NCBI GenBank assembly: GCA_030430725.1
Contig: JAUIKP010000148.1
Span: forward strand, 1-7,509
DNA length: 7,509 nt
Source of the DNA: Nitrospiria bacterium
GTDB lineage: Bacteria > Nitrospirota > Nitrospiria > Nitrospirales > UBA8639
Reading direction: 5' to 3'
Shown here: positions 6,962 through 7,509 of the stretch, piece by piece
Layout: every line of letters starts with the position of its first letter
Numbering within the stretch: the first letter of the stretch is position 1
Position numbers and translations under genes: made by a program
The notes under the pieces: model-generated
Told to the model about the DNA's origin: nothing
What the model saw: the letters and a program-made list of their open reading frames with translations, nothing else
Databases searched by the model: none

Positions 6962-7244
6962 GAGCCTGTCCAAAATTCGACTGACCTACTACACGGAAGT
7001 GCTGGGTTTCTCTGAATTTTCAGATTCGTTTCCTCCAAGGGCCCAACGATTCCCCTCCCAATGCTCACAATCCCTAACTCAAACCAATAGAACCTCGTTA
7101 TGATCGATAATCTCGTGCTAGCTCTCTACCTTCTGGGTTCTACTCGGCTCTTCCTTGGTAATTTTCTTTATAATCCCCACTCTGCCCCTTACAATATCTA
7201 GAATCCCATCATCCCTTAGAGGAAAGTTTGAGTTTCACATATTC
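6962..7244 (+). other. Non-coding, pyrimidine-rich spacer between yebC and ruvA
   Basis: No recognisable gene lies in these 283 nt on either strand. The plus strand is visibly rich in C and T, most clearly from about 7106 to 7190. A 33-codon ATG ORF at 7100-7201 has no ribosome binding site and resembles nothing I know. TCTGAA-TT-TTCAGA (near 7010-7025) is a small palindrome with no T-tract behind it, so no clear terminator for yebC is seen. There is no trace of RuvC motifs. Confidence 0.6.
7169..7174 (+). promoter_or_regulatory. Candidate -10 element for ruvA
   Basis: This is a perfect TATAAT. The matching -35 area (around 7146-7152) shows no good TTGACA-like hexamer and there is no extended -10 TG. 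If used, transcription would begin near 7181, about 64 nt before the ruvA ATG. It would let ruvA be expressed apart from yebC. Confidence 0.35.
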
Positions 7245-7509
7245 ATGATTGCCTCTCTGACAGGAATCCTCTTTTCAAAAACCCCACAAGACGCCGTAAT
7301 ATCTGTACAGGGCGTGGGCTATCATGTTTTTATTGCCCTTTCTACCTATTTCACCCTTCCTGAAATCAATTCTGCAGTGCAAGTTTTTGTCTCCACCCAC
7401 TTGCGGAATGACACCATTCAGCTTTTTGGATTTTCCACGAATGAAGAGAAACAAGCTTTTTCCCTTCTTACCACCATCAGCGGCGTCGGACCGAAACTCG
7501 CCCTGAGTG
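7245..7509 (+). CDS. ruvA: Holliday junction branch migration protein RuvA (5' part, cut by window end)
   Basis: RuvA tetramers bind four-way Holliday junctions and load the RuvB helicase for branch migration in recombination and repair. The visible 88 residues begin MIASLTGILF, matching the usual RuvA start, and cover the N-terminal OB-fold domain (about 1-62). Family signatures include VISVQGVGYHV (18-28) and DTIQLFGFSTNEEKQAF (56-72). The first helix-hairpin-helix follows, with ISGVGPKLAL at 78-87, which contacts the DNA backbone. The reading frame is open to the window edge, so the C-terminal RuvB-binding domain is not seen. The start is fixed by homology. The nearest purine-rich ribosome site, AGAGGAAAG (7218-7226), is 18 nt away, unusually far. 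ruvB would be expected downstream. Confidence 0.95.
   Translation, partial: MIASLTGILFSKTPQDAVISVQGVGYHVFIALSTYFTLPEINSAVQVFVSTHLRNDTIQLFGFSTNEEKQAFSLLTTISGVGPKLALS

Noticed and set aside
6960..6978. GAGCCTGTCCAAAATTC just after the yebC stop, resembling an insertion-sequence end
   Set aside because: No inverted partner, target duplication or transposase is found in the window, so the resemblance alone cannot support a mobile element.
7100..7201. 33-codon ORF (starting MIDNLVLALY) in the yebC-ruvA spacer
   Set aside because: There is no ribosome binding site before the ATG, no known family, and the pyrimidine-rich composition produces hydrophobic codons by chance. The candidate ruvA -10 also lies inside it.

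Overview
The window is an ordinary-looking bacterial chromosome segment of roughly 50 % GC. It carries eight protein genes in two divergent blocks around a 244-nt intergenic region (5962-6205). I see no transposase, phage gene, CRISPR array, rRNA or tRNA. The gene content and the order rsmA-ftsK-lolA-response regulator resemble Nitrospirota (Nitrospira-like bacteria). This is an inference from memory of gene order, not a database result. A periplasmic LolA shows that the cell has an outer membrane.

The minus-strand block reads from 5961 down to 20: fmt (Met-tRNAi formyltransferase), an unrecognised 104-aa protein, rsmA/ksgA (16S rRNA dimethyltransferase), ftsK (chromosome translocase), lolA (lipoprotein chaperone), and a CheY-like receiver protein with a C-terminal membrane segment. 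Spacers are 87, 59, 80, -4 and 62 nt, all on one strand, so co-transcription is plausible. The tightest link is the ATGA overlap of ftsK and lolA. The block combines translation initiation and ribosome maturation with chromosome segregation at division and outer-membrane lipoprotein transport.

The plus-strand block holds yebC (a YebC/TACO1 family protein) and, after a 283-nt pyrimidine-rich non-coding spacer, the first 88 codons of ruvA, cut by the window end. In many bacteria ruvC sits between yebC and ruvA; here that slot is non-coding.

I found no convincing new multi-gene system. The points most worth a second look are the membrane-tailed receiver protein next to lolA, the unknown small protein between fmt and rsmA, two tandem direct repeats in the yebC leader, a GC-rich hairpin over the rsmA stop codon, and the empty ruvC slot.
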